Positions 52,222 through 61,946 are shown, numbered from the stretch's first letter. The stretch: 64,000 bases of DNA from Oscillospiraceae bacterium (GCA_024404875.1 JAKSPK010000001.1:62001-126000), one strand, 5' to 3'. Notes: a model not told the origin generated them from the sequence alone. Program-made: numbers and translations.

Positions 52222-55200
52222 CTAGAACCGGATTGTGAAAGTGGTCTGGTCATTGTTCCAATGGATATCTGCGAAGGGATCTTCCGCGGCATTGGGATCG
52301 GAAAGCTCGCCGCTGCTGTTTGTATCGATCTTCGGGATATCAGGTTCCTCGGCAGGGGCAGCTACGGGCGGAGGTGCGGGCTGCTGCGGAACAGGTGCCG
52401 GCTTTCTGCGCGGCATGGAATCGACATCGGGCAGATCGTCCAGCAAGCTTGCACGGACACGCGCCTTTGTCTCATCAGGTGTTTCCTTTGCGCGGAGTAC
52501 CAGTTCATCTTCATCGCTGTAAATACCGCGCTTTGGTGTCGTTTCCGGCTGCTCAGGTTTTGCTGCTTTTTTGCTGCGCTTCTTTTTCTTCGGCTTTTCG
52601 GGCTCCGGAACAGGGGGCTCCTCGATTACCGGAAGCTTTGCCTTCGGATCGACCTGAACGGATTTTCGCTTGGCCTCCTCCAGTTCACGCTTGACGCGTG
52701 CAGCATAGTTCAGTTCTTCTTCCTCAACAAAGCTGGGGACGGATGCGGGCTGCGGAGCCTTCGGCTTTGCGTCAGGCTGCGGTGCGGGAGCGGGCTTTGT
52801 GGTGAGGGAACCCAGATCGGGTACAGAATTCTGAACGGATTCGGGCTTATGCTGCGAAGATTTTTTAGTATTCTGCGGCTTGGCTTTCGGCGCGGCTGCA
52901 AAGAGATCCTGCGCCTTGACCGGGCCGCTGAGCAGCTCCTCGAAGTCCTTCGGGCTGGATGCGGCTTCGGGGGATGATTCCTCCTGCGGGACGGCTGTCT
53001 GCATAGGCGGCTGCGCAACAGGTTTGACGACAGACTTTTCAGATACCGGCGGTGCGGGAACCGTTTCGGCTGGCTGAGACGCAGCAAGCTTCGGCTGCTG
53101 AATCACAGGCTCAGGCGGCGGGGTCTGCTTCGGCGGCTGTGATACCGGAGGCTTGGCTTCGGGCTGTGCGGGCTGAACCGGTACGGCAGCGGCCTTTGCA
53201 GGACGCGGCTGTGCGAAGAATGCATCCGGATCCGGTGCGGCAACGGATGTGCGCATCGGTGTGGGCACAGGCGGTGCAGGCTGCGCAGCAGCAGCGTTCT
53301 TTTGCTCAGCAGCGCGTTCCTCGGCAAGCAATGCATCGAGATTCAGCCGAACGACTGTCATCATCATATGGTGCTGCTTTGCATAGCGTTCGGCATAGCT
53401 GCCTTCTTCGGCATGGAGCCGGAATTTCGGGCATTCGGTAAACGCATTCTCGCTGATCTCCCGCACGGATGCCGGGATCGCGATATCAGTCAGATGCTCA
53501 CAACGGCTGAATGCAGACTGGCCGATCCGCGTGACACCGTCCGGAATGATGATCCGTTCGATGCCGGCGTGATAGAATGCCTCATTGTCGATTTCTGTAA
53601 TCGTTGAGGGCAGCCGGACAGTCTTGAGCGATGTGCAGCTGCTGAACATTGCGTGGCCGACCTTTGTGGGGCCTTCGCGGAATTTGACTTCTTTGAGTGC
53701 AGTGCATCCGTGGAAAATATAGCCGTCGATGCGCCGCAGCGTGGATGGGAGTTCGATGGATTCAAGCTGCTCACAGTAAGAAAATGCGCCGTGCTGCAAG
53801 TGCAGAACGCTTTCCGGCAGACGCACCTTCCGGATCGGCAGCTGTGAGAATGCAGCCGGAGCGATGCAGCGCACGCCGACCGGAATATCTACGACAGGCT
53901 GCGTGATATTGGCATGCAGCAGGATATTTGCACCGGCGATTGTATACGGCTCAACGCGTCTGGTCATCCACGGCGTATAGGCAAAGGCATCAATGCCGAT
54001 TTCCGTGACGGTCTTCGGGATGACAACATCCGTCAGGACACCGCAGTTCGCGAAGGCATTGTCGCCGATGCTGAGGACACCCTCCGGAATGATCGCTGCA
54101 CGGAGTCCGCCGCGTTCAAAGGCACGCGGGCCGATTCTGTGAACACCGACCGGGATCGGGCTGTAGCCGTCGGCGCGGATCAGGAAACGGCCGACTATGT
54201 AATGTCCGGCAGTCATGCGGAACAGCGGCGTATCAGCAAATGCATTGCCGGAGATTTCGATGACGCTGTCGGGAATATAGGCTTCATGTAAGCTACTGCA
54301 TCCGCGGAATGCATTCTGCTGGATGTATTTCGGGCCCTCCGGAATGACAACAGTCCGGAGAGAGGAGCAGCCGGTGCAGACGCCGTCAGCGACGGCATCG
54401 AGCTTTTCGGAGAACCGCAGCTCAAAAAGCGACATACAGTCGCGCAGTGCTTCATTCTCCAGCTTCTGAACGGTATCGGGCATATAGAACCGCCGCATTG
54501 CGGTGCAGCCCTGAAATGCGTTGTTTTCGATATGTTCCATGCCGTGCGGCAGGATGACCTCCAGCAGCGCACAGTCGCGGAAGGCAAAGCGCCCGATCCG
54601 CTTGAGCGTGCTGGGGAGATAGATACGCTGCAAGCCGCGGCAGCCGTTGAAGGCATAGCCGCCGATCTCGGTCACGCCCTCCGGCACGACGACAGATACG
54701 ATCTGCCGGTTCTGCTCGAAGGCGTGATTGCCGATGCGGATGACACCCTGCGGGATCATCACATCGCGGACATTATATTCCTGTGTATATTTTTTAAGAA
54801 TGCCGTATTCGATGAAAAATGCCGGATTACAGCCGCGCAGCAGGGAGGCTTCCTTTTCGGTATAGCACATAATGCCGCGCTCCTGTGCGAACTGATAGGC
54901 GGCGCTGCCAGTGACTGTGGTGATCGTTTTGACACGGCAGTCGGAGCCGAAGGCGAAGGGATGGAGCTTTGTGACGGAAGGCGGAATGATGACAGTTTTC
55001 AGCTCGGTACAGCCGGCAAAAGCATCCTCTGCGATCTCGGTGACGGTATCCGGAATATAGATCGTCGCGAGCGAGGTGCAGCAGGCAAATGCTTCTCTGC
55101 CGATCGTCCGGAGCCCTTTGGAGAGCTTGACGGAGGTCAGCGAAGTGCAGGCGTAGAATGCACGGTTGTCGATGTGCATGATGCCGGACGGAACAGTGAT

Positions 55201-55632
55201 CTCCTCGATCTTGGAGCAGCCGGAGAAAACGCCGCGCTGCAGGGAGCCGAGCTTGCCGGAGATCTTGACGGAGCGGAGTCCGCTGCAATTACAGAATGCC
55301 CATGCACCGACCGATTCACAGGTTTCGGGAATGACGGCGCTGCGCAAAACATGGCAGCCGTCGAAGGCATTTGTTCCGATCTCCTTCAGACCGGCGGAAA
55401 AGTCGACGGTCTGCAATTCAGCACAGAGTGCAAATGCGCGTTCGCCGATGAGCGTGACATTCGGCGGCAAAAAGACTCTGTTGATATCTGTCATGGAAAA
55501 AGCTTCGTCGGCGATCTCGGCGACATTTTTCGGAATGCTGACAGTTTCGTCCTGCTTCCGGATGCCGAGCCGCTCCAAAGCGCCTGCGCCCTCATATTTC
55601 AGCAAAACGCCATTTTTAATTTTGAAACCCAT
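52222..55632 (-). CDS. Large BspA-type leucine-rich repeat protein with Pro-rich tail
   Basis: 1136 residues. From about residue 28 to 770 there are about thirty LRR_5 (BspA/TpLRR) repeats of the type IGERAFALCAELQTVDFSAGLKEIG, forming a solenoid for protein binding. The rest is low-complexity, rich in Pro, Ala and Gln, with short basic parts (PKKKKRSKKAAK) and ends in TTFTIRF. There is no signal peptide, lipobox, LPxTG or membrane helix, unlike most BspA proteins, which are secreted. So it is probably a cytoplasmic scaffold. The start MGFKIKNGVLLKYEG fits other BspA-like proteins where the first repeat starts with KNGVL. GGGAGG precedes the ATG. Confidence 0.8.
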   Translation of the reverse strand: MGFKIKNGVLLKYEGAGALERLGIRKQDETVSIPKNVAEIADEAFSMTDINRVFLPPNVTLIGERAFALCAELQTVDFSAGLKEIGTNAFDGCHVLRSAVIPETCESVGAWAFCNCSGLRSVKISGKLGSLQRGVFSGCSKIEEITVPSGIMHIDNRAFYACTSLTSVKLSKGLRTIGREAFACCTSLATIYIPDTVTEIAEDAFAGCTELKTVIIPPSVTKLHPFAFGSDCRVKTITTVTGSAAYQFAQERGIMCYTEKEASLLRGCNPAFFIEYGILKKYTQEYNVRDVMIPQGVIRIGNHAFEQNRQIVSVVVPEGVTEIGGYAFNGCRGLQRIYLPSTLKRIGRFAFRDCALLEVILPHGMEHIENNAFQGCTAMRRFYMPDTVQKLENEALRDCMSLFELRFSEKLDAVADGVCTGCSSLRTVVIPEGPKYIQQNAFRGCSSLHEAYIPDSVIEISGNAFADTPLFRMTAGHYIVGRFLIRADGYSPIPVGVHRIGPRAFERGGLRAAIIPEGVLSIGDNAFANCGVLTDVVIPKTVTEIGIDAFAYTPWMTRRVEPYTIAGANILLHANITQPVVDIPVGVRCIAPAAFSQLPIRKVRLPESVLHLQHGAFSYCEQLESIELPSTLRRIDGYIFHGCTALKEVKFREGPTKVGHAMFSSCTSLKTVRLPSTITEIDNEAFYHAGIERIIIPDGVTRIGQSAFSRCEHLTDIAIPASVREISENAFTECPKFRLHAEEGSYAERYAKQHHMMMTVVRLNLDALLAEERAAEQKNAAAAQPAPPVPTPMRTSVAAPDPDAFFAQPRPAKAAAVPVQPAQPEAKPPVSQPPKQTPPPEPVIQQPKLAASQPAETVPAPPVSEKSVVKPVAQPPMQTAVPQEESSPEAASSPKDFEELLSGPVKAQDLFAAAPKAKPQNTKKSSQHKPESVQNSVPDLGSLTTKPAPAPQPDAKPKAPQPASVPSFVEEEELNYAARVKRELEEAKRKSVQVDPKAKLPVIEEPPVPEPEKPKKKKRSKKAAKPEQPETTPKRGIYSDEDELVLRAKETPDETKARVRASLLDDLPDVDSMPRRKPAPVPQQPAPPPVAAPAEEPDIPKIDTNSSGELSDPNAAEDPFADIHWNNDQTTFTIRF

Positions 55633-55741
55633 ATCGCGCCTCCCTGAAACTGATGTTGCAGTTAATTAGATTAAAACAACACACTAAACATACAATCTGT
55701 AGAATTCAAGTCTAATTATACATATTTTTTGCATCTTAATT

Positions 55742-55770
55742 ATTATAGCACAAATTTTGCTCTTTTTCAA
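55742..55770 (-). promoter_or_regulatory. SigA promoter of the leucine-rich protein gene
   Basis: On the minus strand TTGAAA (55765-55770), a 17-bp spacer and TATAAT (55742-55747) with TGC before it. The roughly 110-nt leader contains an AATTAGA/TCTAATT inverted repeat. Confidence 0.85.
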
Positions 55771-55971
55771 GTGAAACAGGTTGTCTTCGCTGTAGAATTA
55801 TTTAGAGATTCTTTGGTGATTATGTACATAATCCAGCACATGAAGAATGAGGAATGTCGTTGAATAGGCGGGATTCCGCACACTATTTTGCTGTTCGACG
55901 ATCTTCGGCGAGGGGAAGAGGATAACGGATACGGCATCTTTATGTTATGGCTGCGCATCGTGAGGGGATCA
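55771..55971. other. Gene-free stretch, possible decayed coding DNA
   Basis: About 200 bp between the leucine-rich protein promoter and the next terminator. Both strands have short open stretches but none has a start with a ribosome binding site or a recognisable family; I annotate nothing here. Confidence 0.35.
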
Positions 55972-56006
55972 AAAGGGCAGCCCGGTGCATTTGTGTACCG
56001 GGCTGC
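55972..56006 (-). terminator. Terminator after the exported Thr-rich protein gene
   Basis: A perfect 10-bp stem (55977-55986 with 55997-56006), then CCTTTTG on the minus strand, about 100 bp after the stop codon. Confidence 0.65.
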
Positions 56007-56103
56007 ATATTGATATCTGATAAACGGGATGCTGCTGCAGAACAGCCATAGCATCTGTGACGGAAAAGGCGGTCATGAATGCTATGGCTGAAGGATTCTT
56101 TTC

Positions 56104-57456
56104 TTACGATGCGCTCCATGCGAGAAGCGATGCACTGTTCATGAAACCGTGCATGGTTTCGCCGTTGATGACAGCACGAACCGAGACAGCGCCGCCGTCC
56201 AGCGGGAGTGCATTCGTGCTGATGCCGACGATTGCACCTGCGGGAAGCACTGCGAAAGCAGTACCGCCGGCCGTTTCCGAAAGCGCTGCATTGCTCTCCG
56301 TGACAACGGCATAGGTTTCGCCGGCCGCCGCTGTAAAGCTGCTGTTATAGTTGCCGGCTTTGCTTTTAAGTGCCTGTGAATCCGCCGCACTGTTTGGGTG
56401 CATTTCGACATATGAATCCCAGCTGCCGATTGACATTCCGCGGTTTTGCAGCTCCATATCAAGGATATGCTCAAGGTCGGGCGGTACCTGATACACTCCG
56501 CCAGCTGCGCAGGTTCCGAACTGGAGCTCGGTTTGTGTACCGTCTGCCCGGTCTGCCCGGTGAGAATAATGGACATGATACTCTGTCTGCCATTCTACAC
56601 CAAGCTGATAATAGTGCAGGCGTGCCCAGACATTCTCACAGGTCGCTGTATCATAATAGCCGAGAATCTGATAATTGTTGCCCTGCGATGCATAATAGAT
56701 GAACCGGCTGCCCGCATCATAATGCATGAGATTGAAACCGGATTCGGTCTGCCACGGATGCTCGGAAGCATCGCCCGTTCCGCCGAGACGGTTGCGGGTG
56801 CTGAAATCATCCGTCGGAGATGCGGCATAATAGCCGCTGTTGCCGTGCAGGATGACGGTCGGCTGTGAGCTGCCCTGTGCATCGACGAAATAGGCAGAGC
56901 CGTTCTGCGAAGCGGCAAGGTAGAGCGCCAGCAGTTTGTTATAGCTGATCTGACCCTCTGCCGGCTGGTCGGTTGGCTGGACGAGCGCGGCCGAAGTCGT
57001 TGTTGTGCTGGTCGTCTGACCGGCCTGTGTTGCCTGGCCGCCGCGGGCAGTTGTTTTTCCGTTGCCCGTGACCTTACTGAAATTTGAGGGCTGCACTGTT
57101 ATGGCGACAGGTGCCGTTGCGTTTGTCAGTGCGGATGTGACGGTGGACAGTACAACGGTCGTACCCGTTTCAGATGTGGTAGCGGCCTCTGTGAATTCAG
57201 CCGGAGCTGCATCCGTCTGTGCAGTTACGGTTGTCACTGCGCCGGTCATTTCCGCGAGATCCGAACGTGAAACTCCGTTTGTGTTATTACTATTTTCCGC
57301 AAGCCGATCCCGCATCAGCAGAACGGTCCATGTAATCAGTACGGCACAGAACAGCACTGCCGCAGCCATAATAATGATCTGCTTTGTCTGGCTGAGCTGC
57401 TTGCCGTTTTTCTTTTTCGGGGCGCCTCCGCTTCCCGGCTGATTTGCCTTGCCCAT
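56104..57456 (-). CDS. Exported protein with Thr-rich linker
   Basis: 450 residues: basic cytoplasmic N-terminus (KKKNGKQLSQTK), a transmembrane anchor (about 27-48), a 110-residue linker rich in Thr, Ala, Gln and Ser, a middle domain with many Tyr/Gly/Asn (GYYAASPTDDFSTRNR, FIYYASQGNNYQILGYYDTATCENVW), and a C-terminal part (GETYAVVTESNAALSETAGG) that looks like a bacterial SH3-like domain. It probably sits on the outer face of the membrane and contacts the wall. Linker composition matches the insert of the lipoprotein at 39.7 kb. AAAGGAG precedes the ATG. No clear promoter found. Confidence 0.65.
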   Translation of the reverse strand: MGKANQPGSGGAPKKKNGKQLSQTKQIIIMAAAVLFCAVLITWTVLLMRDRLAENSNNTNGVSRSDLAEMTGAVTTVTAQTDAAPAEFTEAATTSETGTTVVLSTVTSALTNATAPVAITVQPSNFSKVTGNGKTTARGGQATQAGQTTSTTTTSAALVQPTDQPAEGQISYNKLLALYLAASQNGSAYFVDAQGSSQPTVILHGNSGYYAASPTDDFSTRNRLGGTGDASEHPWQTESGFNLMHYDAGSRFIYYASQGNNYQILGYYDTATCENVWARLHYYQLGVEWQTEYHVHYSHRADRADGTQTELQFGTCAAGGVYQVPPDLEHILDMELQNRGMSIGSWDSYVEMHPNSAADSQALKSKAGNYNSSFTAAAGETYAVVTESNAALSETAGGTAFAVLPAGAIVGISTNALPLDGGAVSVRAVINGETMHGFMNSASLLAWSAS

Positions 57457-57604
57457 GATCCTGATCGCTCCTTTCTTCCGGTATCTATAGTATAGCTAAT
57501 GATATCATAACCAAAAAATGTGAAAAAAGAAAGTGAAAAGTGAATTTTTTGTTTGTATGCACAAAAACATCAATGCGAATTTGTGAATTATATCCGTCTC
57601 AACA

Positions 57605-57646
57605 TGAAAAAACAGAGGCAGTACCATCCAAACGGACGGCACTGCC
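57605..57646 (-). terminator. Terminator of metY
   Basis: A 13-bp stem (57617-57629 with 57634-57646, two G-U pairs), then TCTGTTTTTTC on the minus strand, ten bases after the stop codon. Confidence 0.92.
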
Positions 57647-57655
57647 GGTTTGTGC

Positions 57656-58921
57656 TTATTGAATGGCATCAAAGGCCTGCGCGATATCCGCGATGATATC
57701 GTCCACATTTTCGAGTCCGACGGAAAGCCGAATCATGCCCGCATTGATGCCCGCCGCGATGAGCTGCTCATCCGTGAGCTGACGGTGCGTTTCGGATGCC
57801 GGATGCAGGACACAGGTACGGATATCCGCCACATGAACCACATTCGAGGCGAGCTTGAGCGAATCCATCCAGTTCATTGCGGTATTTCTGCCGCCCTTGA
57901 TGACGAACGAGATGACGCCGCTGCATCCGTCCGGGAGGTAGATTTTTGCACGGTCGTAGTAGGGATCACCCTCAAGTCCCGGATAGCTGACCGACTCGAC
58001 TTCGGGACGGCTCAGCAGGAATTCCGCGACTTTCTTCGCATTAATGCAGTATTGCTTCATGCGGACAGCGAGCGTCTCCAGACCGAGATTGAGGTAGAAT
58101 GCCGCAGTTGCGCTTGGATAGCAGCCGAAATCGCGCATGAGCTGCATTCTGCACTTGATGATATATGCCATATTGCCGAACTGTGCAACATAGCGGACGC
58201 CGTGATAGCTTTCGTCCGGCTCGGTGAACTCCGGGAATTTGCCGTTATCCCACGGGAATGTGCCGCAGTCCACGATTACGCCGCCGCCCTGCACAGCATG
58301 ACCGTCCATGTACTTTGTGGTGGAGTGCGTGATGATATCCGCGCCGAATTCCATCGGACGGCAGAGGATCGGTGTCGGGAAGGTATTGTCCACGATGAGC
58401 GGCAGGCCGTTGTCATGGGCAAAGTCCGCAAATTTTTTGATATCGAGGACGGCAAGCGCCGGATTTGCGAGCGTTTCGCCGAAGACACAGCGGGTATTCG
58501 GCTTGATCGCCTTTTGCAGCTCCTCGCGGGAAGCCTCCTGATCGACGAAGATGCACTCAATGCCGAGGCGCTTGAGCGTTGTGGAGAAAAGGTTGAAAGT
58601 TCCGCCGTAGATCGTTCCGGTCGCAATGAAGCTGTCACCTGCGGAACAGATATTCAGCACAGCGAGCAGATTGGCGGCCTGTCCGCTGGTGGTGCACATT
58701 GCTGCGACGCCGCCCTCCAGTGCCGCGATCTTTTTTTCAACGGCATCGACGGTGGGATTCGCAAAGCGGGAATACATCGGCTCTGTCGGAAGATCAAAGA
58801 GTGCTGCGATATGTGCAGTAGAGTCAAAGGTATAGGTCGTGCTCTGAACGATCGGCACGACACGCGGATCGCCGTTTCCGGGCGTATAGCCGGCGTGCAG
58901 GCATTTGGTTTCGAGTTCCAT
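57656..58921 (-). CDS. metY: O-acetylhomoserine sulfhydrylase (Cys/Met metabolism PLP enzyme)
   Basis: 421 residues, usual for MetY. It makes homocysteine from O-acetylhomoserine and sulfide. ETKCLHAGYTPGNGDPRVVPIVQSTTYTF at the start (within residues 4-32), YSRFANPT, SGQAANLLA, VDNTFPTPI, and the PLP Lys in HSTTKYMDGH (about residue 210). The start has AGGAGG ten bases upstream; a longer frame has none. No SAM riboswitch in the 50-nt leader. Confidence 0.93.
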   Translation of the reverse strand: MELETKCLHAGYTPGNGDPRVVPIVQSTTYTFDSTAHIAALFDLPTEPMYSRFANPTVDAVEKKIAALEGGVAAMCTTSGQAANLLAVLNICSAGDSFIATGTIYGGTFNLFSTTLKRLGIECIFVDQEASREELQKAIKPNTRCVFGETLANPALAVLDIKKFADFAHDNGLPLIVDNTFPTPILCRPMEFGADIITHSTTKYMDGHAVQGGGVIVDCGTFPWDNGKFPEFTEPDESYHGVRYVAQFGNMAYIIKCRMQLMRDFGCYPSATAAFYLNLGLETLAVRMKQYCINAKKVAEFLLSRPEVESVSYPGLEGDPYYDRAKIYLPDGCSGVISFVIKGGRNTAMNWMDSLKLASNVVHVADIRTCVLHPASETHRQLTDEQLIAAGINAGMIRLSVGLENVDDIIADIAQAFDAIQ

Positions 58922-58973
58922 AGCGAACAATCCTCCTGAATGTAAATTGCGGCAGCTTAGCCGCGATATGACT

Positions 58974-59002
58974 ATTATAGTAAAATATCCGCGGTCTGTC
59001 AA
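58974..59002 (-). promoter_or_regulatory. Consensus SigA promoter of metY
   Basis: On the minus strand a perfect TTGACA (58997-59002), a 17-bp spacer and a perfect TATAAT (58974-58979); the strongest promoter in the window. Confidence 0.93.
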
Positions 59003-59143
59003 GTGCTGATTTTGGGGAACGGATATTCGGCCTATTATTTCGCAGGCGGCGATATCATCCCCAAGTTTGCGGTTTTCAGGGCTGTGTCCGTCTCCGATAT
59101 GAGACCAGCCAGCAAAAGCAAAAATGAGAATTGTCCGGATTCA

Positions 59144-59172
59144 TTGCACTTTTCGTAATAATGTGATATAAT
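59144..59172 (+). promoter_or_regulatory. SigA promoter of the BMP-fusion gene
   Basis: TTGCAC, a 17-bp spacer and TATAAT. The 140 bp between this and the metY promoter hold no gene I can support. Confidence 0.88.
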
Positions 59173-59245
59173 AGATTCAGTACGCTGCGGTGTTTTGATA
59201 CACCGCCTAACTGCTTTTCCGTTATATAGAAAAGGAGACTTTATT

Positions 59246-61180
59246 ATGGCAATGCAGGATTATGTGAAAGCGCAAAAGATCGGCGAGCGGCAGCATTATC
59301 TCGCCGGCACCGACGGCAGCTATCCTTATCTGCCGACACTGGAGGACATTCTGCGCGGAAGTGAGATCGGCGGCAAGATTCCGCTGGGACAGTTTGAGAT
59401 CCCGATTTCCATGATCGCCGGAACTGCACAGTCCGAGCGGACAAATGCATTTTCCTCCGGGTTCATGCCGCTGCTGGACTATGAAACAGAATTCGGAAGC
59501 AAATGGTCAGCGCTCTATGACTCCGTGCAGGAGGTTGGCGTCAATGAGCCGATTATCGTTTATGAATATTTGCAGAACTTTTATGTTGTCGAGGGCAACA
59601 AGCGCGTCAGTGTCTCGAAATATAACGGTGCTGTCAGCATCCTCGCTTCGGTTACGCGGATCCTTCCGAAGGATCTTGACAGCCCGAATTACCGCATTTA
59701 CAAGGAATTCATCGAGTTTTACCGCATCACCGGAATCTACGAGATCCAGATGAATCAGCCCGGAGAATTTCTGCGGCTGCTTCGCGTTTTTGATCCGCAG
59801 GAAAATGATGATCAGTCTGCTGAACCGTGGAATGACGATCTGCGCCGTGATGTCAAATTCCTCTATTCGATTTTTGAGGAACATTACCTCAGCCGCAACG
59901 GAAAGCGGCTTCCGATCTCAACCGGCGATGCATTTCTGCGCTTTGCCGAGATTTATGGTGCAGACCGCCTCATCGGCTTGACTTCGCTGGAGCTGCGCAA
60001 GCGCATCGACCGCATCTGGACAGAATTCCGCGTCCTTGCCGAGGAAAAGCCGGTTGAGCGAATCCTTGATCCGACTGCGGCCTCCAAGAAAGTATCCTTT
60101 ACGAAAATGATCTCCTTTACAGCAGCACCGGTACTGCATATCGCTTTCATCTATCCGAAGAATCCGGATAAATCCGCGTGGGTATATAATCATGAGCTGG
60201 GCAAGCGGCATCTGGATGATACATTCGGCAGCGCGATTACGACAGAATCCTACATTTGCGAGCCGGAGGAGGCTGAAGAAAAGATTGAGGAGGCAATCAC
60301 CGGCGGACATACGATGATCTTCACGACTTCACCGGCTTTTCATGCGGCCAGCATGCGTATGGCGGTCGCGCATCCGGAGATCATTCTGCTCAACTGCTCT
60401 ATGAACAATTCCTATAAGCAGCTGCGCACCTACTATCTGCGGATCTATGAAGCGAAGTTCATCACCGGCCTGATCGCCGGTTCGATGACCGGCAACAAGC
60501 GTGTCGGCTATATTGCGGATTATCCGGTTTACGGCACACCCGCTTCGATTGGTGCATTCGCGCTCGGAGTCAAGCTTGTCAATCCGCTCGCGATGGTCTA
60601 TCTCGACTGGAATACGCTGAAGGATCACGATCCGGCGGAATTCTTCCGGAAGAAGGAGATCAACCTGATCTCCGACCGCGACATCAGCGCTCCGCGGAAT
60701 CTGGACAGCGATTTCGGCCTTTACGGCAATTTCGGTGGTGAACCCTTCCGGCTGGCGGCGCCGCTCTGGAACTGGAATTCGCTTTATGAATCACTTGTGC
60801 GGTCGGTGCTGATCGGGGCGTGGAATAAAGACAGCGCCGCGAATGCAACGCACGCGCTGAATTATTATTGGGGAATGTCCTCTGATGCAATCAATGTCGC
60901 CTGCTCCAGCAAGCTGCCGATCGGTACGCAGAAGCTTGTCGGACTTGTCCAGCAGCAGATGATACGAAATGAATTCGATCCGTTCAGCGGGCCTGTTTAC
61001 GATCAGGATGGCAGGCTGCGTATCGAGCGCGGAAAGATGCTGACTGCCGATCAGATTGTTTCGATCGACTGGCTGCCCGATAATGTCATCGGCAGATTGC
61101 CTGCTGTCAGTGAGCTACAGCCGCAGTATCAGGAATTCACAAAATGGAACAGCATCCTGCCGCAGGACAGCAGCAGCTGA
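59246..61180 (+). CDS. ParB-like N-terminal domain fused to a BMP (Med/PnrA-like) domain
   Basis: 644 residues, no signal peptide or membrane helix. Residues about 45-130 look like a ParB/sulfiredoxin-type fold: IPISMIAGTAQSERTNAF, VNEPIIVYEYLQNFYVVEGNKRVSV, with GNKR at 117-120 in place of the ParB GERR. A helical middle part follows. From about 295 the sequence reads as a periplasmic-binding-protein-like BMP domain (LHIAFIYPKNPDKSAWVYNH, YIADYPVYGTPASIGAFALG). BMP proteins usually bind nucleosides outside the cell as lipoproteins; here the domain is cytoplasmic, as in Med-like regulators. A nucleotide/nucleoside sensor is a reasonable guess. AAAGGAG precedes the chosen ATG. Confidence 0.75.
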   Translation: MAMQDYVKAQKIGERQHYLAGTDGSYPYLPTLEDILRGSEIGGKIPLGQFEIPISMIAGTAQSERTNAFSSGFMPLLDYETEFGSKWSALYDSVQEVGVNEPIIVYEYLQNFYVVEGNKRVSVSKYNGAVSILASVTRILPKDLDSPNYRIYKEFIEFYRITGIYEIQMNQPGEFLRLLRVFDPQENDDQSAEPWNDDLRRDVKFLYSIFEEHYLSRNGKRLPISTGDAFLRFAEIYGADRLIGLTSLELRKRIDRIWTEFRVLAEEKPVERILDPTAASKKVSFTKMISFTAAPVLHIAFIYPKNPDKSAWVYNHELGKRHLDDTFGSAITTESYICEPEEAEEKIEEAITGGHTMIFTTSPAFHAASMRMAVAHPEIILLNCSMNNSYKQLRTYYLRIYEAKFITGLIAGSMTGNKRVGYIADYPVYGTPASIGAFALGVKLVNPLAMVYLDWNTLKDHDPAEFFRKKEINLISDRDISAPRNLDSDFGLYGNFGGEPFRLAAPLWNWNSLYESLVRSVLIGAWNKDSAANATHALNYYWGMSSDAINVACSSKLPIGTQKLVGLVQQQMIRNEFDPFSGPVYDQDGRLRIERGKMLTADQIVSIDWLPDNVIGRLPAVSELQPQYQEFTKWNSILPQDSSS

Positions 61181-61220
61181 ACCCTCTGACGGTTAATACG
61201 AAAAAAGCGGGGAATAAAAA

Positions 61221-61853
61221 ATGAAAATCATGGTGATGTCCGATCTGGAATCCAATTATATCTGGGATCACTATCAGCCAGGAATGTTCAAAGGGATCGA
61301 CCTGATTCTTTCTGCGGGAGATCTCAATGCACGGTATCTCACATTCGTGGAGTCCTTGTCCAATTTGCCGCTGCTCTATATCCACGGCAATCACGACGAG
61401 CGCTACAGCGTGACCCCGCCGGAGGGGTGTCAGTGCATTGAAGATCAGATCTATATTCATGACGGTGTGCGTATTCTCGGCCTTGGCGGCTCCATGCGCT
61501 ATAGCCGCGGTGTGCATCAGTATTCTGAAAAAGAGATGCGCCGCCGCATCCGACGGCTGAAGCTGAGGCTTATGCGCACGGGCGGCTTCGATATTCTGCT
61601 GACACATTCACCGATCGCCGGCTTTCATGATTCGGACGATCCATGTCATCAGGGCTTCGAGGCCTTCGGCGAATTGCTTGAAAAATATCAGCCGAGATAC
61701 TTCGTTCACGGCCATATCCATATGAACTACGGGATCCGTACTCCGCGTCTCTCACTCCGGCAGAATACCGTCGTCATCAACGCATTCCGCACCTACACCT
61801 TCGATTATGGCGATCCTGCGGTTTTGGAGGAAGCTGGAAAAATTACGGAATAA
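61221..61853 (+). CDS. Metallophosphoesterase
   Basis: 210 residues. Metal-binding motifs in order: SDLES (about 7-11) where most members have DxH, SAGDL, GNHDE, THSP and GHIH. The Glu in the first motif may take the place of His. It acts on a phosphomonoester or diester; the substrate is unknown. It starts 40 bp after the BMP-fusion gene, likely the same transcript, preceded by GCGGGGAA. Confidence 0.85.
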   Translation: MKIMVMSDLESNYIWDHYQPGMFKGIDLILSAGDLNARYLTFVESLSNLPLLYIHGNHDERYSVTPPEGCQCIEDQIYIHDGVRILGLGGSMRYSRGVHQYSEKEMRRRIRRLKLRLMRTGGFDILLTHSPIAGFHDSDDPCHQGFEAFGELLEKYQPRYFVHGHIHMNYGIRTPRLSLRQNTVVINAFRTYTFDYGDPAVLEEAGKITE

Positions 61854-61917
61854 TTCATCACTATGCACAAAAACAGGGTTTGTGTTTCTGCTGATTTCAC
61901 AAAATGTTGTAAAAAAC

Positions 61918-61946
61918 TTGCAATCTTGCCGCAAATATGTTATAAT
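61918..61946 (+). promoter_or_regulatory. SigA promoter of the HD-domain gene
   Basis: TTGCAA, a 17-bp spacer and TATAAT, 60 bp before the start codon. Confidence 0.88.

Noticed and set aside
59003..59143. A protein-like stretch (GYSAYYFAGGDIIPKFAVF) between the metY and BMP-fusion promoters
   Set aside because: Too short, no start site, no recognised family; left as ordinary spacer.
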